NCBI RefSeq assembly: GCF_000931445.1
Contig: NZ_CP010849.1
Coordinates: 7,068,001 to 7,132,000, forward strand
Length of the DNA stretch: 64,000 nucleotides
Direction: 5' to 3'
DNA from: Streptomyces cyaneogriseus subsp. noncyanogenus
GTDB lineage: Bacteria > Actinomycetota > Actinomycetes > Streptomycetales > Streptomycetaceae
Under the pieces are notes generated by a model that was given only the letters and a program-made list of their open reading frames with translations, did no database searches and was not told the DNA's origin. The translations under genes and the position numbers were made by a program. Each line of letters begins with the position of its first letter. Position 1 is the stretch's first letter. Below, one piece after another: positions 33,392 to 44,620 of this stretch.

Positions 33392-34291
33392 ATGGAGCTG
33401 GAGAGCCTCGGGGCCTTTCTCAAGACCCGCCGCGACCGGGTCACCCCCGCCGACGTCGGACTGCGCGCCTACGGCACCGCCCGCCGCGTACCGGGCCTGC
33501 GCCGCGAGGAGCTGGCACAGCTCGCCGGGGTCAGCGCCGGGTACTACACCCGGCTGGAGCAGGGGCAGGCCGGGACGGTCTCCCGGCAGGTCCTCGACGC
33601 GCTCGCCCGTGTCCTCCGGCTCGACGCCGTGGAGACCGCGCACCTGCACAACCTCGCCCGCCAGCCCGCCGCGCCCCGCCTGGTCCGCCCGCGCCCGGAA
33701 GCACCGCATCCGCGGGTACTGGCCCTCCTGGCCTCCCTGGGCGAGACCACACCGGCCGTCGTGCTCGGGCGGCGCGGTGACGTACTGGCCTGGAACCGCA
33801 CCGGACACGCGCTCGTCGCGGAGCACGTCGACTTCGACGCACCCGGGGATCCGTCGACCCGGCCGTCCGTACCCCGGATGTTCTTCCTCGACCCCCACAC
33901 CCGTGACCTGTACCGGAACTGGGCCGAACTCGCCCGTATCCACGTCGCCTACCTGCGGCTCACCGCGGGCCGGTATCCCACGGACGCCCGCCTGGTCGAG
34001 CTCATCGGCGAACTCGCCATACGCAGCGGCGACTTCGCCACCTTGTGGGCACAAGGCGACGTCGCGGACTGCACCGTCGGCAGGATGCGCCTGCGGCACC
34101 CCACCGTCGGCGGGGTCGACGTCGACTACCAGGTGTGGCTCCAGCCCGACAGCCCCGACCACCGGCTCGAGGTCTACACGCCCAACGACAGCGCCTCCGC
34201 CGACGCGCTGCGCCTGCTGGCCCGCCAGGTCGCCGATCGGCGGGAGTCCGAGGCGGCCCCGGCCGTGCCGTCCCGACGCCCGGCCTCGTGA
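33392..34291 (+). CDS. XRE regulator with MmyB-like ligand-binding domain
   Basis: 299 residues. The XRE HTH is at residues 3-75: LGAFLKTRRDRVTPADVGL, LRREELAQLAGVSAGYYTRL and EQGQ. The rest is the MmyB-like (MLTR) domain with VLGRRGDVLAWNRTGHAL, MFFLDPHTRDLY and the later RTGD-like SGDFATLWAQGDV. The domain binds fatty-acid-like ligands in known members. ATG 33392; TACCCT about 12 bases upstream suggests a very short leader. Likely regulates the divergent DHA2 pump. Confidence 0.88.
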   Translation: MELESLGAFLKTRRDRVTPADVGLRAYGTARRVPGLRREELAQLAGVSAGYYTRLEQGQAGTVSRQVLDALARVLRLDAVETAHLHNLARQPAAPRLVRPRPEAPHPRVLALLASLGETTPAVVLGRRGDVLAWNRTGHALVAEHVDFDAPGDPSTRPSVPRMFFLDPHTRDLYRNWAELARIHVAYLRLTAGRYPTDARLVELIGELAIRSGDFATLWAQGDVADCTVGRMRLRHPTVGGVDVDYQVWLQPDSPDHRLEVYTPNDSASADALRLLARQVADRRESEAAPAVPSRRPAS

Positions 34292-34375
34292 ACCGCCGGC
34301 GCGGACCCGGGAGGCTTCGGGACACCGCGCCGCCCGGCCGGGGCCCGGGGCCGACGGGTCCTCGCGCGTCCCGCC

Positions 34376-34522
34376 TCAGAGCTTCCGGTCCCGCACGGCC
34401 GCCACGACCGTCAGCGCGGTCCCGGCGAGGAGCGGCAGGCTCATCCCGAGGAGGCCACACCATGAACTCGATCTTGCCCTGCCTGGATTGGCCGTGAACA
34501 GCGTGCCAAGGCGGTCCGTCAC
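34376..34522 (-). CDS. possible small membrane protein
   Basis: 48 residues from GTG 34522, with one hydrophobic segment (SLPLLAGTALTVVAAV) and a charged end RDRKL. The stop falls at 34376. It lies 36 bases downstream of the CHAT gene on the same strand. The ribosome site abuts the start codon, and the region has slightly lower GC than its neighbours, so coding status is uncertain. Confidence 0.35.
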   Translation of the reverse strand: MTDRLGTLFTANPGRARSSSWCGLLGMSLPLLAGTALTVVAAVRDRKL

Positions 34523-34557
34523 TCCGCCCCCGCGGCCGGACCGCCCGGGCCCGGCGC

Positions 34558-37188
34558 TCACGCCGCGCCGAACGCCGAGAACGCCCACCCCGTCGCCCGG
34601 TGCACCGCGTCGCCCGGCAGCGCCGCCCGCGCGTCGCGCAGGGCCTGAGCCAGGGACAGCCCGGCGGCCAGCCCCTTGTGGAGAGCGACCATCAGCGGCA
34701 CCACCGCGGCGTCGTTGACGGGCACGCTGCACGCCACCACCCCGGCCGTGCCGAGTGGCAGCAATGCGGTGACCAGGCCCAGCAGTTCGTCCGCGCCCAC
34801 CGAGGCGAAACGCGCGGTGTCGCAGCAGGACAGGATGATCCGGTACGGGCTGCGGGCGAGGTGTTCGAAGTCGTGCACGATGAGCGGGCCGTCGGCCATC
34901 CGCAGCGACGAGAACAGCGGGCTGTCCGCGCGGAAGGCGCCGTGCGCGGCGATGTGCGCCAGCGCGGCACCGTCCAGCTCCCGCAACACCCGCGGCACCC
35001 GCGCCGCGTCGCCCTCCAGCACGGTCGGGCGGCCGTACCGGGCGGCCAGTTCGGGCACCTCCGCGCCCTCGCTCACCAGGCCCGGCCCGCGCACCAGCAC
35101 ATGCCGGCCCCCGGAGGGCGGCGCGGTCTCCCGGGCGCGCAGCCAACTGCTCGCGGACGGCGACACACTGACCACGCGCTCCCGCAGCGCGGGCAGCAGC
35201 GCCCACGGCACCCGGTGCAGCCGCCCGGGCGGGACCACCACGACCGGCCCCGGCCCCAGCCGGTCCGCCACCGGGCCGAGCAGCAGCTCCTGCAACCGGC
35301 GGCCGGCCGCCTCCACCAGGGGAAGCCGGGCCCCGGCCCCGGGATGGGCGAGCCGCCGCAGCCCGGCCTGCACATGCTCGGCCTCCCGCTCCGCCTCGGC
35401 CAGCAGCCCCGCCTGGAACCGCCGCACCCGCCCCTGCCCGCACAGCAGCACATGGACCCGCCCGTCGACCACGGCCAGCTCCACCAGCCGCACCTCGTCG
35501 CCCAGCCGCCGCAGCAGCCGCCCGACGTCGAAGCGGTGCCCGTCGCCGGGCGCCTCACCGCGCATGTGCAGGGTCCGTGAGCGCACCTCGCGCTCCAGGC
35601 GCCGCTGCTCCCGCTCCAGGGCGGGCACCGGCCGCCCCTCCCTGCGCGCCTCCTCCGCGCGCGCCGCGATCTCCCGGTACGCGGTCAGCCCGCTCAGCAG
35701 CACCGGGTCGGCCGGCGGCCGGGTGGGCGGCGCGGACAGCGCCGTCGCCCGCCAGCGCTCGCTCCACACCAGCAGCCGCCGCGGACCGCCACAGGCCAGG
35801 CTCGCCCGCTGCGCCAGCGCCGCCAGCTCCGCGCCGTGCTCGGTGGCACGGGCCCGCAGCTCCGGCGCCCCCAGCGTCATCCGGTGGTCGTCGAGTACGT
35901 CCAGCCCGCGCCGGCACGCCTCCAGCACGCCCCGCGTCGAGCCCGCGGCCCGCGCCCGCAGCGCCTGTGCCACCCAGCCCGTCACCCGCGCCGTGGGCGG
36001 TCCGCTGTGCCGGCTGCGGGCGGCGGCGGCCAGGTGCCGCTCCGCGTCCGCCCGCCGGCCCAGCGACAGCGCCGTCCGGCCCGCGAGCAGCGACGCCTCC
36101 GGCGCGGCCGGAGCCCCGAAGGAGGCCAGCCGCTCCGCCACCGCCGCCGCGTCCGCCACCAGCCGCCCCGAGCCGCGCCCGGCCGCGTACCGCGCCTCGA
36201 GCAGCACCAGCCGGGCGTGCGTCTCCCACCAGGTGCGCCGCTGTCCGGCGAACAGCCGCACGGCGAGCGCCGCGCGTTCGGTCGCGGTCCGCGCATCGCC
36301 CGCCAGCCGGGCCGCCCGGGCGGCGGTCAGCAGCAGCTCCGCCTTGCGGGTCGACTGCCCGCCGATGCCGTCCAGCGCCCTGATCGCCGCGTCCGCCTCG
36401 GCCAGCGCCTCGGGCGCGAGCCCCGCCGCCATCAGCACCTCGCAGCGGCGGATGTTCAGCATGAACGTCGGCGTGCCGAGCTTGGCGTACCGCTCCTCCG
36501 CCTCGTCGAGCAGCCTCAGCGCCGCCGGGATGTCCCCGGAGCGGAACGCGGCCAGACCCCGGCTCTCCACGGAGTCGGCCTTGTCGTGCTCCTGGCCGGT
36601 GGTCTCCCACAGCGCCTCCGCCGCGGCGAAGTCCGCCTCCGCCCGCTCCACCGCTCCGAGCGCGAGGTGCACGGTGGCGCGCAGCGTCAGCGCACGCGCC
36701 GTCCAGATGACATCGTCCGCCTGCCGCAGCACCGGCACCGCACGGCGCACGTCCTCCAGCGCCTCCCGGTGGTGGCCGAGCACCCACCAGGCGTACGCCC
36801 GCCGGTACAGCACCCGCGCCCGGGTGTGTCCCGTACCGCGCGCCACACCGCGCTCGAACGCGGCCAGGCCCTGCCGGGTGCGGCCCGTGTGCACCAGCGC
36901 CACGCCGAGCGTGGCCAGCACGTCCGCCTCCCGGTCCGCCGAGTCCGCGCGGGCCGCCAGGTCGCGGGCGCGCCGCAGATGGGTCAGGGCGAGCCGGGTG
37001 TCGCCGAAGTCCCGCTGCCAGATACCGATCACCTGGTGGGCGACGGACGCGTGCAGCGGTGAGGGATCCGCGGCGAGCACCTCTCTCGCCTGCGTCAGAG
37101 CCTCGTTCGGGGCGGCGAACACCATCGGCAGCAGTTCGAGCACCGAGTCGTTTCCCGCTGTCACCCTCCGGATGGTAGTGGTCCGCAA
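34558..37188 (-). CDS. TPR-CHAT caspase-like peptidase
   Basis: 876 residues from TTG 37188; GTG 37164 and GTG 37143 are alternatives, and the true start is unclear. Residues about 30-560 are helical TPR-like repeats (for example AVLRQADDVIWTARALTLRA). The last about 300 residues are a CHAT domain with the catalytic His in LAHIAAHGAF (about 746) and Cys in ILSCCDTARF (about 787). CHAT proteases are caspase relatives and act in bacterial conflict and signalling, including TPR-CHAT of type III-E CRISPR. It is divergent from a cytosolic subtilase and a sigma-factor gene. No signal peptide. Confidence 0.88.
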   Translation of the reverse strand: MRTTTIRRVTAGNDSVLELLPMVFAAPNEALTQAREVLAADPSPLHASVAHQVIGIWQRDFGDTRLALTHLRRARDLAARADSADREADVLATLGVALVHTGRTRQGLAAFERGVARGTGHTRARVLYRRAYAWWVLGHHREALEDVRRAVPVLRQADDVIWTARALTLRATVHLALGAVERAEADFAAAEALWETTGQEHDKADSVESRGLAAFRSGDIPAALRLLDEAEERYAKLGTPTFMLNIRRCEVLMAAGLAPEALAEADAAIRALDGIGGQSTRKAELLLTAARAARLAGDARTATERAALAVRLFAGQRRTWWETHARLVLLEARYAAGRGSGRLVADAAAVAERLASFGAPAAPEASLLAGRTALSLGRRADAERHLAAAARSRHSGPPTARVTGWVAQALRARAAGSTRGVLEACRRGLDVLDDHRMTLGAPELRARATEHGAELAALAQRASLACGGPRRLLVWSERWRATALSAPPTRPPADPVLLSGLTAYREIAARAEEARREGRPVPALEREQRRLEREVRSRTLHMRGEAPGDGHRFDVGRLLRRLGDEVRLVELAVVDGRVHVLLCGQGRVRRFQAGLLAEAEREAEHVQAGLRRLAHPGAGARLPLVEAAGRRLQELLLGPVADRLGPGPVVVVPPGRLHRVPWALLPALRERVVSVSPSASSWLRARETAPPSGGRHVLVRGPGLVSEGAEVPELAARYGRPTVLEGDAARVPRVLRELDGAALAHIAAHGAFRADSPLFSSLRMADGPLIVHDFEHLARSPYRIILSCCDTARFASVGADELLGLVTALLPLGTAGVVACSVPVNDAAVVPLMVALHKGLAAGLSLAQALRDARAALPGDAVHRATGWAFSAFGAA

Positions 37189-37272
37189 CCGCGCCCCGCA
37201 GGTCCGGGGTCTGTATCAGGCAGCCGCGTCCGGACTCTGTTTGACGACCGCCGTCCCGTAGGAGGACACGCC

Positions 37273-38709
37273 ATGGCACCGCAGCGATTCCGCGAGCAGT
37301 TCCAGCAGATCCAGCGCTCGATGCCGGACGTCCCCCTGGTGATAGGACCGGACGAATCAGCCGGGTTCTTCTACGAGAAGGGTGTGATCCTCGCCCGCGA
37401 CGGTGACGAGGCACGCCTCGTGGAGGACACCGTGCGCGAGCACTTCACCGCCTTCGCGGGACTGACCGGGGACCAGGTGCGCCGCGAGAGCCCGGCGACC
37501 AACCGGACGGGCATCACCCGCATCCGGGTCGCCGACCCCGGCCAGGGCGACGGCACCGGCGACCCGGCCGTCGGGCAGGCCCTGCGGTCCCTGACGGCGG
37601 TGGAGGGCCGGGCGGGCCGCAGACTGGTCGGCCGCAACCACGTGGTGCACATCGCCGTCAACGCCTGCCCCGGCGACGAACCGGTGCCCGTCCCGCGCGC
37701 CGAGCCCGCCAACCCGGGCCAGGCCGGCACGCCGTACGACCCGGAGACCGCCGTCGGCGTCCTCGTCGTCGACACCGGACTCGTGCACGACCACCGCGGC
37801 TCCCCGCTGCTCGCCCACGCCGGCGGCGACCTCCAGATCCAGGAGTGCGACGAGGACGGAATCCTCCAGCCCTACGTCGGCCACGGCACGTTCATCGCCG
37901 GGGTCCTCGCGGCCGTCGCCCCCAACACGGACGTCGTCGTCCGCAACACGCTCAACGACGCCGGGGCCGTGCTGGAGTCCGAGTTCGGCGAGAAGCTGTT
38001 CGAGGCGGTGGACCGGGGCGGGTGGCCCGACCTCATCAGCCTCTCCGCCGGCACCGCCAACGGCCGCACCGACGGTCTGCTCGGCCTGGCCGCCTTCATG
38101 GAGGAGCTGCGCGAACAGCGCACCCTGCTCGTCGCCGCCGCCGGCAACAACGCCGCCGACCTGCCCTTCTGGCCGGCCGCCTACGCCGATCTGCCGGGCT
38201 ACCAGGACTCGGTGCTGTCCGTCGGGGCGCTGCGCAGCGACGGCGAGAGCGGCGCCTGCTTCAGCAACCACGGCCCCTGGGTGAAGGTCTACGCCCCCGG
38301 CGAGCGCCTCACCAGCGCCCTCACCGGCTTCCGGAGCCCGGTGCCGTACGTGTACCAGCACTCCACCTACGACGACTGCCGGTACGGCTTTCCCTACGCC
38401 TGCACCTGCGCGCACCCCCGGCACACCGGGGTGCTGAGCGAGCCGGGGGAGACGGCCACCGGCAAGCCGGACCAGGTGATGTTCGAGGGCCACGCGCAGT
38501 GGAGCGGCACATCGTTCGCCACTCCCGCCGTCGCCGGTCTAGTCGCCGCCCATATGACGGCGCACCGGGAGACCGACCCGCGCGCCGCCCGCAAGCAACT
38601 GCTCGCGGCGAACACCGCGCAGGCGGTGGTGCGCGGGGAGCGGGTGCCGGCGCTGCTGCCGCCGACCTGGCGTCCGGTGCCGGTGACGCGGCCGGGCCGG
38701 CGGTCATGA
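37273..38709 (+). CDS. cytosolic S8 (subtilisin-like) serine protease
   Basis: 478 residues. The catalytic triad is complete: Asp in VLVVDTGLVHD (about 167), His in YVGHGTFIAGVLA (about 204), Ser in WSGTSFATPAVAGL (about 411), with the oxyanion Asn in AAAGNNA. There is no signal peptide and no classical propeptide; residues 1-140 are a family-specific N-terminal part. A Cys-rich insert (DDCRYGFPYACTCAHP) occurs before the Ser. ATG 37273 follows AGGAGG. It is divergent from the CHAT gene and followed directly by the sigma-factor gene, so a role inside the cell, perhaps in a proteolytic signalling cascade, is likely. Confidence 0.88.
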   Translation: MAPQRFREQFQQIQRSMPDVPLVIGPDESAGFFYEKGVILARDGDEARLVEDTVREHFTAFAGLTGDQVRRESPATNRTGITRIRVADPGQGDGTGDPAVGQALRSLTAVEGRAGRRLVGRNHVVHIAVNACPGDEPVPVPRAEPANPGQAGTPYDPETAVGVLVVDTGLVHDHRGSPLLAHAGGDLQIQECDEDGILQPYVGHGTFIAGVLAAVAPNTDVVVRNTLNDAGAVLESEFGEKLFEAVDRGGWPDLISLSAGTANGRTDGLLGLAAFMEELREQRTLLVAAAGNNAADLPFWPAAYADLPGYQDSVLSVGALRSDGESGACFSNHGPWVKVYAPGERLTSALTGFRSPVPYVYQHSTYDDCRYGFPYACTCAHPRHTGVLSEPGETATGKPDQVMFEGHAQWSGTSFATPAVAGLVAAHMTAHRETDPRAARKQLLAANTAQAVVRGERVPALLPPTWRPVPVTRPGRRS

Positions 38710-38768
38710 CGGGCGGAGGCGCCCCCTCCACGTCGTACGATGACGTGTCGTACACGAGGGGTGGGGCC

Positions 38769-39344
38769 GTGGATCGTGCAGAGGTCGGCGCGCTCGTCCA
38801 GTCCGCCGCCGACGGAGACGCGGCGGCCTGGAAAGCGCTGGTGGACGGGTTGGGCCCGCTGGTGTGGTCGGTGGTGCGGGCGCACGGCCTGTCCGACGCG
38901 GACGCCCACGAGGTCTACCAGACCGCCTGGTTCCGCTTCGCCCAGCATCTGGGGCGGCTGCGGGAGCAGGACAAGGCCGGCGCGTGGCTGGCGAGAACGG
39001 CGCGGCACGAGTGTCTGAAGGTGCTCCGGGCGCAGCGGCGGTGGATGCCGACCGACGATCCGCACCTGCTGGACCGGGTCAGTGAGGAGCCCACGCCGGA
39101 GGAGTCGGTGCTCGACTCCGAGGAGGCCGCCGCCGAGAGCGAGCGGGTCCGCCGGCTGTGGCAGGAGTTCGAGGAACTGGGCGAGCGGTGCAGGCAGTTG
39201 CTGCGCGTGCTGATGGCCTCGCCGCCGCCCAGCTATCAGGAGGTGTCCGCCGCGCTCGGGATCGCGGTGGGCAGCATCGGGCCGACACGCCAGCGCTGCC
39301 TGCGCCGGCTGCGGTCCCGGCTGGAGCGGCGGGGGACGGTATGA
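38769..39344 (+). CDS. ECF-type RNA polymerase sigma factor
   Basis: 191 residues from GTG 38769, chosen because GAGGGGTGGGG precedes it; ATG 38706, in ATGA overlap with the protease stop, is the alternative. Sigma2 is seen at GLGPLVWSVVRAHGLSDADA, then HEVYQTAWFRFAQHL; sigma4 at LLRVLMASPPPSYQEVSAAL with GSIGPTRQRCLRRLRSRL. No anti-sigma factor of the usual zinc type is adjacent; the next gene encodes a soluble partner. Location downstream of a subtilase and across from a CHAT protease suggests that proteolysis may control it. Confidence 0.87.
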   Translation: MDRAEVGALVQSAADGDAAAWKALVDGLGPLVWSVVRAHGLSDADAHEVYQTAWFRFAQHLGRLREQDKAGAWLARTARHECLKVLRAQRRWMPTDDPHLLDRVSEEPTPEESVLDSEEAAAESERVRRLWQEFEELGERCRQLLRVLMASPPPSYQEVSAALGIAVGSIGPTRQRCLRRLRSRLERRGTV

Positions 39345-39856
39345 GCGGCACGTACGACGACGGCGTCTTCGACGACGGTGCGGCGCGAGAGGGGCCCGCG
39401 GGCGGGCGGTTCGGCGAGGGAGAGCTCGAGGACGGGCTGCTGGAGGAGGAGCTGCGGCAGGCCGCCGCGATCCTGGACCCGGTCCCGGCCGTGCTGCGGG
39501 CGATCGCCGTCGAGGCCCACGCCCTGCACGACCTTCAGGCCCGGGTCGCCGAGCTGACCTTCGACTCACTGGTCGACGCCCTCCCCGTCCGGGGGGCGGA
39601 GGACGCGCCGCGGATGCTGACGTTCGACGCGGACGGGGTGACGGTCGACGTGGAGCTGACGGCCGACGGGCTGATCGGGCAGGTGCTGCCGCCGGGGCCG
39701 GCCCGGATCGAGATGCTCAGCGGGCCGCGCCGGTACGCCCGGCTCACCGCCGACGACATGGGCCGGTTCACCGGCGAGGCCCCGCCTGCCGGGCCGTTCG
39801 CGCTGCGGCTGCGCACCGGCGGCCAGGTCGTCGTCACCGAGTGGCTGCGGGCCTGA
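39341..39856 (+). CDS. hypothetical partner protein of the sigma factor
   Basis: 171 residues from ATG 39341, overlapping the sigma-factor stop by 4 bases, so translationally coupled. Acidic N-terminus with repeated Asp/Glu/Gly; residues 85-171 look like a small beta domain (MLTFDADGVTVDVELTADGL, then RTGGQVVVTEWLRA). No membrane segment and no zinc motif. It holds the position of an anti-sigma factor or cofactor, but nothing in the sequence proves that. Confidence 0.6.
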   Translation: MSGTYDDGVFDDGAAREGPAGGRFGEGELEDGLLEEELRQAAAILDPVPAVLRAIAVEAHALHDLQARVAELTFDSLVDALPVRGAEDAPRMLTFDADGVTVDVELTADGLIGQVLPPGPARIEMLSGPRRYARLTADDMGRFTGEAPPAGPFALRLRTGGQVVVTEWLRA

Positions 39857-39910
39857 GGGAGCACACGGAGCGCCCTGGACCGGCTGTAGCGGCCCGGGGC
39901 CCGGGGGAGT

Positions 39911-40708
39911 TCAGGCCGTGACGGCGTCGACGAGCGCCGCGAGGGCCTCGGCGAGGCGGGTGAGCCCGGGCCCGGCGGGGCCGCCCGGCTCGGTCATGTA
40001 GGTGTCCCGGCGGATCTCGACCATCAGGGCGCCGACCTCGGCCCGCTTGCCGTAGAACTCCAGCGGTACGTAGGTGCCGGCGAACGGGCTGTCGAGTCCC
40101 GTCGGCCCGCACTCCGCGAAGGCCGCCCGCGCCGCGGCGAGCAGTCCGGGTGGTGTGTGGAAGGCGTCGGTGCCCAGGCAGACCGCCGGGCGCGGTCCGT
40201 CGCCGTGCAGTTCGTACGGCAGCGGCTCGGCGGGGTAGGAGTGCACGTCGATGATCACGGCCCGCCCGGTCGCGGCGAGCCGGCCGGCCACCGCCTCGGT
40301 CATGGCCCGCGCGTACGGGCGGAAGTACCGCTCGATCAGGGGGAGCGGATCGGTGCCGGCGGGCCGCAGGACGCCGCGGTGGGTGGTCCGGGTGTAGACG
40401 GCGCCCATGCCGACGGCGAGCATCTCCTCCCGCTCGTCCGGGAACCGCTCGGGGTCGACGACCAGCCGCGACAGCCGGTTCTCGAACCGCCAGGGCGTGC
40501 GGCCGCACAGCCCGGCGGCCGTCTCGGCGATGCGCGCCGTGTGCGCGTCGGTGATGTGGTCCAGCTCCCGTTCCAGCGCCTCGTCGTCCAGGACGATGCC
40601 CGAGCGGACGGCGGGCGGTATCTCCCGGGCGGAGTGCGGGACGTGGAGGATCACGGGGGAGTCCGCGGCGCCGGGCAGGAGCGCGAAAGAGGGCGGGGCG
40701 TCGGTCAT
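39911..40708 (-). CDS. N-formylglutamate amidohydrolase-family enzyme
   Basis: 265 residues from ATG 40708 (GGAG upstream); a longer in-frame start adds only a low-complexity leader. Family landmarks: VILHVPHSAREIPPAVR with the metal His, DHITDAHTARIAE, GMGAVYTRTTHRG, and VIIDVHSYPAEPLPYE with Asp-His. HutG-type enzymes release glutamate from N-formylglutamate; other members act on other formyl amino acids. Single gene, convergent with the sigma-factor operon. Confidence 0.85.
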   Translation of the reverse strand: MTDAPPSFALLPGAADSPVILHVPHSAREIPPAVRSGIVLDDEALERELDHITDAHTARIAETAAGLCGRTPWRFENRLSRLVVDPERFPDEREEMLAVGMGAVYTRTTHRGVLRPAGTDPLPLIERYFRPYARAMTEAVAGRLAATGRAVIIDVHSYPAEPLPYELHGDGPRPAVCLGTDAFHTPPGLLAAARAAFAECGPTGLDSPFAGTYVPLEFYGKRAEVGALMVEIRRDTYMTEPGGPAGPGLTRLAEALAALVDAVTA

Positions 40709-40883
40709 GGGCTGCTCCGGAGGCGTCGGCGGGGCGTGGTCCGCGGGGCCCGGGTGCGATCCGTGGACGATCCGTGGGCGAGGCGTGGTTCGGGAGGCCC
40801 GGCGGGGTCCATGGGCGAGGTCTGGTCCGCATGGCCCGGCGGGGTTCCGTGGGCGGGTGACCGGCACGGAGGCGGTCGCGGCC

Positions 40884-40922
40884 CGCCCCGGCGGAGACGG
40901 GCACCCCGTCTCCGCCGGGGCG
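40884..40922 (-). terminator. strong terminator downstream of icd
   Basis: Perfect 18-bp stem CGCCCCGGCGGAGACGGG (40884-40901) with its complement (40905-40922) and a 3-nt loop CAC, 41 bases beyond the icd stop. Confidence 0.88.
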
Positions 40923-40962
40923 GAAGACGGGGTGCCTGCTGCTCTCGCGGGGGCCTTGAGCG

Positions 40963-43182
<2,220 letters not shown>

Positions 43183-43219
43183 CGGGTGCTCCGCTCCACG
43201 TCTGCAACATTGCTCGACA

Positions 43220-44362
43220 TCAAGATATCTCGTGATCGACGCCGTCTCGACAGGGGTCGGCGGGGAGATTCACGGCGATTCCGCCCTGACCGGCCTCCGG
43301 CCCGTCACCGGTGCGCTGCTGCGGGATCACCACCGCGCCCTGCTGGAGCGCGACCGTGCGGGTGGGCGCCGGGATGCGGATGCCCTCCGCGCGGTAGCGC
43401 TGGTGCAGGCGCTTGATGAATTCGTGCTTGATCCGGTACTGGTCGCTGAACTCGCCCACGCCGAGGATCACGGTGAAGCCGATACGGGAGTCGCCGAAGG
43501 TGTGGAAGCGCACCGCCGGCTCGTGCTCCGGGACGGCGCCGGTGATCTCCCTCATGACCTCGGCGACGACCTCGGCCGTCACCCGCTCCACCTGCTCCAG
43601 GTCGCTGTCGTAGGCGACGCCCACCTGGACCGTGATGGTGAGCTGCTGCTCGGGGCGCATGAAGTTGGTCATGTTCGTCTTGGCGAGCTGCCCGTTCGGG
43701 ATCACGATGAGGTTGTTGGACAGGTCGCTGACGGTGGTCTGCCGCCAGTTGATGTCCTCGACGTACCCCTCCTCGCCGCTGCTGAGACGGATGTAGTCGC
43801 CGGGCTGCACCGTCTTGGAGGCGAGGATGTGGATGCCCGCGAAGAGGTTGGCGAGCGTGTCCTGAAGGGCCAGGGCGACCGCCAGGCCGCCCACGCCGAG
43901 GGCGGTGAGCAGCGGGGCGATGGAGATGCCGAGGGTCTGCAGGACGACCAGGAAGCCGATCGCCAGCACCACGACCCGGGTGATGTTGACGAAGATCGTC
44001 GCCGAGGCGGCGACCCCGGAGCGGGACTGGGTCACGGTGCGGACCAGGCCGGCGACCACCCGTGCCGCGGCGACCGTCACCACGAAGATCAACAGCACGT
44101 TCAGCGCCTGGTAGACGTTGTGCTGCACCGTCCGCGTCAGCGGCAGCGCCGCCGCCGCGCCGGCCGCGCCGCCCACGACCGCGGCCCACGGCAGGACGGA
44201 GCGCAGCGCGTCCACGATGACGTCGTCGCCGCTCCAGCGGGTGCGGCCCGCGTGCTTGCCGAGCCAGCGCAGCACCATCCGCAGCAGGAACGCCCCGAGC
44301 AGGCCCGCGGCCAGGGCGACACCGGCCAGGATCAGGTCGTCCACGGTGAGGTCGCGGTTCAC
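43220..44362 (-). CDS. MscS-family mechanosensitive ion channel
   Basis: 380 residues from GTG 44362. Four or five hydrophobic segments precede the pore helix with ILALGVGGLAVALALQDTLA-like sequence (seen as ALGVGGLAVALALQDTLANL, about 160-180), then the beta domain GDYIRLSSGEEGYVEDINWR with VIPNGQLAKTNMTNF, and a C-terminal alpha/beta domain. It opens under membrane tension to release solutes during hypo-osmotic shock. It ends 37 bases from the icd start but is transcribed in the same direction upstream of icd, so read-through is possible. Confidence 0.92.
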   Translation of the reverse strand: MNRDLTVDDLILAGVALAAGLLGAFLLRMVLRWLGKHAGRTRWSGDDVIVDALRSVLPWAAVVGGAAGAAAALPLTRTVQHNVYQALNVLLIFVVTVAAARVVAGLVRTVTQSRSGVAASATIFVNITRVVVLAIGFLVVLQTLGISIAPLLTALGVGGLAVALALQDTLANLFAGIHILASKTVQPGDYIRLSSGEEGYVEDINWRQTTVSDLSNNLIVIPNGQLAKTNMTNFMRPEQQLTITVQVGVAYDSDLEQVERVTAEVVAEVMREITGAVPEHEPAVRFHTFGDSRIGFTVILGVGEFSDQYRIKHEFIKRLHQRYRAEGIRIPAPTRTVALQQGAVVIPQQRTGDGPEAGQGGIAVNLPADPCRDGVDHEIS

Positions 44363-44596
44363 CGGTCGCCTCCCGGGGCCGTGCGGAGGGCGGCTTCGGC
44401 GAGGGTCCTCGCCGGCGGCCGGATGGGAAGTGTCGTCACGTCGTCACCTGCTCGATTCCGGGATGTGCCGTCGTGCCGGTCCGCAAAGGAGTTCGACCGG
44501 CGCGACCGTTCATCCTGCCGTATCCGCGGTGGTGGCCCGTATCGGGCCCGGCCGCCGCGGGGCGGGGCGGGCGGCTGCCGGCGGGTGCCTCCGCAC

Positions 44597-44620
44597 CGCC
44601 CGGGGCCCGGACCCCGGGCG
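44597..44620 (-). terminator. terminator of the LPG-synthase-like gene
   Basis: Perfect 9-bp stem CGCCCGGGG (44597-44605) with CCCCGGGCG (44612-44620) and a 6-nt loop, directly after the stop at 44621 on the minus strand. Confidence 0.7.

Noticed and set aside
31340..34162. 940-codon minus-strand open frame across the efflux pump and XRE genes
   Set aside because: It is the GC-rich shadow of the DHA2 transporter and XRE frames; the translated sequence is Arg/Gly/Pro-rich with no domain.
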